From Streptomyces cavernae (GTDB taxonomy: Bacteria; Actinomycetota; Actinomycetes; Streptomycetales; Streptomycetaceae): a stretch of 64,000 nt of DNA. The notes beneath the pieces are model-generated. The model was not told the DNA's origin and did not search any database. It saw nothing but the letters and a program-made list of their open reading frames with translations. Positions 61,580-64,000 of this stretch are shown one piece after another. The stretch is from contig NZ_RPDJ01000005.1 of the NCBI RefSeq assembly GCF_004023625.1, forward strand, positions 186,001-250,000, given 5' to 3'. The translations under genes and the position numbers were made by a program. Each line of letters starts with the position of its first letter. Positions within the stretch are counted from its first letter, which is position 1.

Positions 61580-62353
61580 TCATCGGCGTGCGGGCCGGCC
61601 GCCCAGATACAGCTCGCCGAGCTGCGGGTCGGCTAGCAACTCCCGTGCCGGGCCCGCGATATGGACCCGCCCGAGGTCGAGGACACAGCCGGTGTCGGCG
61701 GCCTCCAGGGCGCGCCGCGCGTTCTGCTCGACCAGCAGGACGGCGGTTCCCGCGTCCCGCATCCGCACGATCTGCTCGAAGACCACACCGGTCGCCTTGG
61801 GGTCGAGGCCCATCGACGGCTCGTCGAGGAGCACCACCCGGGGTTTGACCATCAGCGAACGAGCGAACTCCACCTGCTTCTGCTGGCCGCCGGAGAGCAG
61901 CCCGGCCAGACTCGTCCACCGCTCGGCCACGACCGGGAAGAGGGCGCGCACGAAGTCGGCCCGTTCGGCGATCAGTGCCTTGTCCCGCAGGGTGTAGCCG
62001 CCGAGCAGGACGTTCTCGGCGACCGTCATCTCCCGGAAGACGCTGTGCCCCTGGAGGACATGGGCGACTCCGGCGGACAGCATCCGTTGCGGTCCGTGGC
62101 CGGTGAGGTCCTCGCCGTCGACGAGGATCCGGCCCGAGCGGGGGACGAGCAGCCCGCTGGCGACCTTCAGGACGGTGGACTTGCCCGCGCCGTTGGGTCC
62201 GACGAGGCAGACGATCGCCCCGGCCGGCACGCGCACCGTCAGCCCGCGCAGGACCAGCGCGGCCCGGCCGTATCCGGCCCGGACGTCGTCGAGTTCGAGG
62301 AGGAAAGCAGGGCCGGAACCGGGTTCGGAATGGGAGTGGGAGTCAGACGCCAA
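61580..62353 (-). CDS. livF: Branched-chain amino-acid-type ABC transporter ATP-binding protein LivF
   Basis: About 257 aa. Walker A GPNGAGKS, signature LSGGQQKQVEFARSL and Walker B VVLLDEPS, followed by the family ending ADPQLGELYLGG. LivF-type ATPases pair with LivG to drive uptake of leucine-like amino acids, urea or short amides. The start is TTG 62353, 11 bases inside the end of LivG; the open frame reaches 62446 without similarity. It is third in the visible order LivM, LivG, LivF. The gene is followed by two secreted-protein genes at tight spacing. Confidence 0.9.
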   Translation of the reverse strand: MASDSHSHSEPGSGPAFLLELDDVRAGYGRAALVLRGLTVRVPAGAIVCLVGPNGAGKSTVLKVASGLLVPRSGRILVDGEDLTGHGPQRMLSAGVAHVLQGHSVFREMTVAENVLLGGYTLRDKALIAERADFVRALFPVVAERWTSLAGLLSGGQQKQVEFARSLMVKPRVVLLDEPSMGLDPKATGVVFEQIVRMRDAGTAVLLVEQNARRALEAADTGCVLDLGRVHIAGPARELLADPQLGELYLGGRPARR

Positions 62354-63104
62354 GGTATGCCCCGAGGACTCGTTCGTCGGACTGGATGACCGAGGGCGGG
62401 CCCTGTGCGATCGGCCGACCGCGGTCGAACACGACGACGTGGTCACTGAGACTCATGACCATGTCCATGTTGTGCTCGACGATCAGGAACGTCCGTCCCT
62501 CGGCGTTGAGTTCGCGTACCAGGTCACAAATGCGGTCGATGAGCGCCGGGTTGACCCCGCCCGCGGGCTCGTCCAGCAGGATCAGCTCCGGCTCGCTCAT
62601 GAGCACACCCGCGAGTTCCAGCAGCTTCTGCTGTCCCCAGGAGAGCTGGCGGGCCTCCGCGTGCTCCAGGTGCTCGATGCCCATCCGGGTCAGCCAGTAA
62701 CGGGCCCGCTCGGTCTCCTCCCGCCCTCCCGAGCGACCGAGCTGCCCGGTGAGACCGCGTGGCCGGACGGCGGCGAGGAGGTTGTCCAGCACGGTCAGCC
62801 GGGGGAAGACCCGGCAGAGCTGGAAGGAGCGCCCGAGGCCGGCACGGGCGATCCGGTGCGGGGGCCTGCCCGTGAGGTCCCGGCCGCGGTACGTGACGCG
62901 GCCGGAGTCCGGACGGATCATCCCGGTGACACAGTTGAAGAAGGTCGTCTTTCCCGAACCGTTCGGCCCGATCAGGGCGTTGACCTTGCCGTGGTGGAAG
63001 GTCACGGTGGCGGAGTCGAGCGCGGTGACCCCGCCGAAGGCTTTGGTGAGCCCGGTGGTCGCGAGGCTCGGCTCGGGCTCGCTCTCAGGTGCTGCTCCGC
63101 TCAC
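62343..63104 (-). CDS. livG: Branched-chain amino-acid-type ABC transporter ATP-binding protein LivG
   Basis: 253 aa. Walker A GPNGSGKT, Q-loop SFQLCRVFPRLTV, signature LSWGQQKLLELAGVL and Walker B LILLDEPAGGVNP, the last extension being a LivG hallmark, with the C-terminal end SVIQSDERVLGAYLGV. It overlaps the LivM gene end by 20 bases and the LivF start by 11 bases. The Ser-Trp in the signature (LSWGQQ) is common in urea- and amide-type systems, so the substrate may be urea or a related amide; this is a weak hint only. Confidence 0.92.
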   Translation of the reverse strand: MSGAAPESEPEPSLATTGLTKAFGGVTALDSATVTFHHGKVNALIGPNGSGKTTFFNCVTGMIRPDSGRVTYRGRDLTGRPPHRIARAGLGRSFQLCRVFPRLTVLDNLLAAVRPRGLTGQLGRSGGREETERARYWLTRMGIEHLEHAEARQLSWGQQKLLELAGVLMSEPELILLDEPAGGVNPALIDRICDLVRELNAEGRTFLIVEHNMDMVMSLSDHVVVFDRGRPIAQGPPSVIQSDERVLGAYLGV

Positions 63105-64000
63105 TGCTCACCTCCGTCGTGTCGTTTTCCTCGCGCCGCTCCCGCAGTTCCGCGGCGGTCACTTCCCGGATGGAGGTCTCGCCGGTCCTGCGGAACCGGC
63201 CGAGCAGGGCGGTGGCGGCCGGGATGACCCCGTCCGGCATGAACGTCACGACGACACCGAGGAGCAGTCCCGCCACGACCAGGTGCAGCGGGGTGTCCCC
63301 GAACTCGACCTTGGCGTATTCCAGGGCGTACCCGACGACCAGCGCCCCGAGCAGCGGCCCGTAGAGATTGCGGACGCCCCCGAGCAGTGCCATCAGGACC
63401 ATGTACGCCCCGCTGAGGATGGAGAACTGGAAGACCGGGTCGAGATCGCCGAACCACAGCGCGTAGAGCCCGCCGGCCAGCGCCGTGAAGGTGGCGGAGA
63501 CCACGAACACCACCAGCTTGTACGTGAAGGTGGGTGTGCCCAGGGACTGGGCCTTGTCCTCGTCCTCGCGGATCGCCTTCAGCCCCATGCCGAACCGTGA
63601 GCGGTCGATGACCCACCAGACCAGCAGGGCCACCGCGAGCAGCGCCAGGAAGAGGAAGTAGAAGGTGCGGTGGTGCTCGGAACGCAGCATGCCGGGGAAC
63701 GGCCGCGGTACCACCAGTCCCCGGGAGCCACCGGTCAAGGACGCCCAGGACTGGAAGACCAGCAGCAGGATCAGGACCAGGGCGATGGAGACGATGACGA
63801 AGGAGGCGCCGCGCACCCGCAGCGCCGCGTAGCCGACCGGTACGGCGAGCGCGGCGACCACGGCCGCCGCGGCGAACAGCGCTGCGAAGGGCGGGAGTTC
63901 GGCCTTGGTGACCAGCAGTCCGGTCCCGTAGGCGCCGAGTCCCGCGAAGGCCCCGTGGCCGAGGGAGATGTAACCGGTGAAGCCGCCGACGAAGTTCCAG
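63085..64000 (-). CDS. livM: Branched-chain amino-acid-type ABC permease LivM (5' end outside window)
   Basis: At least 304 aa, open to the right edge, so the start is missing. The visible part begins NFVGGFTGYISLGHGAFAGL, the conserved LivM box, and shows six or more membrane helices (FVIVSIALVLILLLVFQSWA, FYFLFLALLAVALLVWWVI, YKLVVFVVSATFTALAGGLY, LVVAGLLLGVVVTFM). The cytoplasmic loop RSRFGMGLKAIREDEDKAQS is the EAA-like coupling segment to LivG. A soluble tail ends TTEVSSERSST. LivH and the receptor should lie beyond the window. Confidence 0.92.
   Translation of the reverse strand, partial: WNFVGGFTGYISLGHGAFAGLGAYGTGLLVTKAELPPFAALFAAAAVVAALAVPVGYAALRVRGASFVIVSIALVLILLLVFQSWASLTGGSRGLVVPRPFPGMLRSEHHRTFYFLFLALLAVALLVWWVIDRSRFGMGLKAIREDEDKAQSLGTPTFTYKLVVFVVSATFTALAGGLYALWFGDLDPVFQFSILSGAYMVLMALLGGVRNLYGPLLGALVVGYALEYAKVEFGDTPLHLVVAGLLLGVVVTFMPDGVIPAATALLGRFRRTGETSIREVTAAELRERREENDTTEVSSERSST

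Overview
The window reads as a high-GC actinomycete chromosome, most likely a Streptomyces. The signs are very strong third-position GC bias, many GTG and TTG starts, 4-bp stop/start overlaps, three large SpoIIE-type phosphatases with RsbW-like ATPase tails, a DUF2180 protein, an LAxTG-type sorting signal and Tat/Sec-exported carbohydrate enzymes. No rRNA, tRNA or CRISPR array was recognised. The genus is an inference from these features.

Region 1 (1-6359): a minus-strand catabolic operon. Order of transcription is formamidase/acetamidase, AtzH-like/amidase fusion, a decayed HpxZ/AtzH-like gene, a BMP-family lipoprotein and a two-domain ABC ATPase that leaves the window. It is divergent from a FadR-type (GntR/FCD) regulator. 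Two copies of a TGGTCAGACC operator half-palindrome lie between them, so the regulator probably controls itself and the operon. The likely job is uptake and deamination of a small amide or purine-breakdown compound.

Region 2 (6360-9057): a scar of mobile and broken genes, with an IS5-type transposase piece, a tyrosine recombinase 5' piece abutting a TetR gene, and an NAD-dependent DNA ligase lacking its adenylation half. Region 3 (9058-11613) holds a secreted protein, a phosphodiester glycosidase-like protein and a DUF779 protein.

Region 4 (11768-24926): the most interesting locus. Five minus-strand genes encode a DUF4132 protein, a 1.6-kaa protein of unknown function, a MoxR-type AAA+ ATPase, a DUF5682-VWA fusion and a SWIM zinc-finger protein. 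The set parallels the E. coli yehI/yehL/yehM/yehP/yehQ genes, with YehM- and YehP-like parts fused. The two translationally coupled halves are separated by a 73-bp G-rich tandem repeat.

Region 5 (25534-44302): a signalling block. It has three different PP2C/SpoIIE phosphatases, a seven-HAMP cytoplasmic hybrid histidine kinase, an AraC regulator, and a ribose-type sugar ABC transporter whose permease carries a collagen-like N-terminal repeat.

Region 6 (44303-51760): small and membrane proteins, a Ser/Thr kinase with peptidoglycan-binding and ricin-type sensor domains, an aldehyde dehydrogenase fragment, a glycosyltransferase fragment fused to a reversed DnaJ-like piece, and a 55-aa LAATG protein with a clear terminator.

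Region 7 (51855-64000): carbohydrate-active secreted proteins (beta-propeller, GH30 galactanase-like with a probable frameshift, GH95 fragment, SGNH esterase). A tight minus-strand unit follows, in which a branched-chain amino-acid-type (Liv) ABC transporter is followed by a LamG protein and a sugar-dehydrogenase-like protein. About eight broken or chimeric genes in 64 kb suggest a rearranged chromosome arm.
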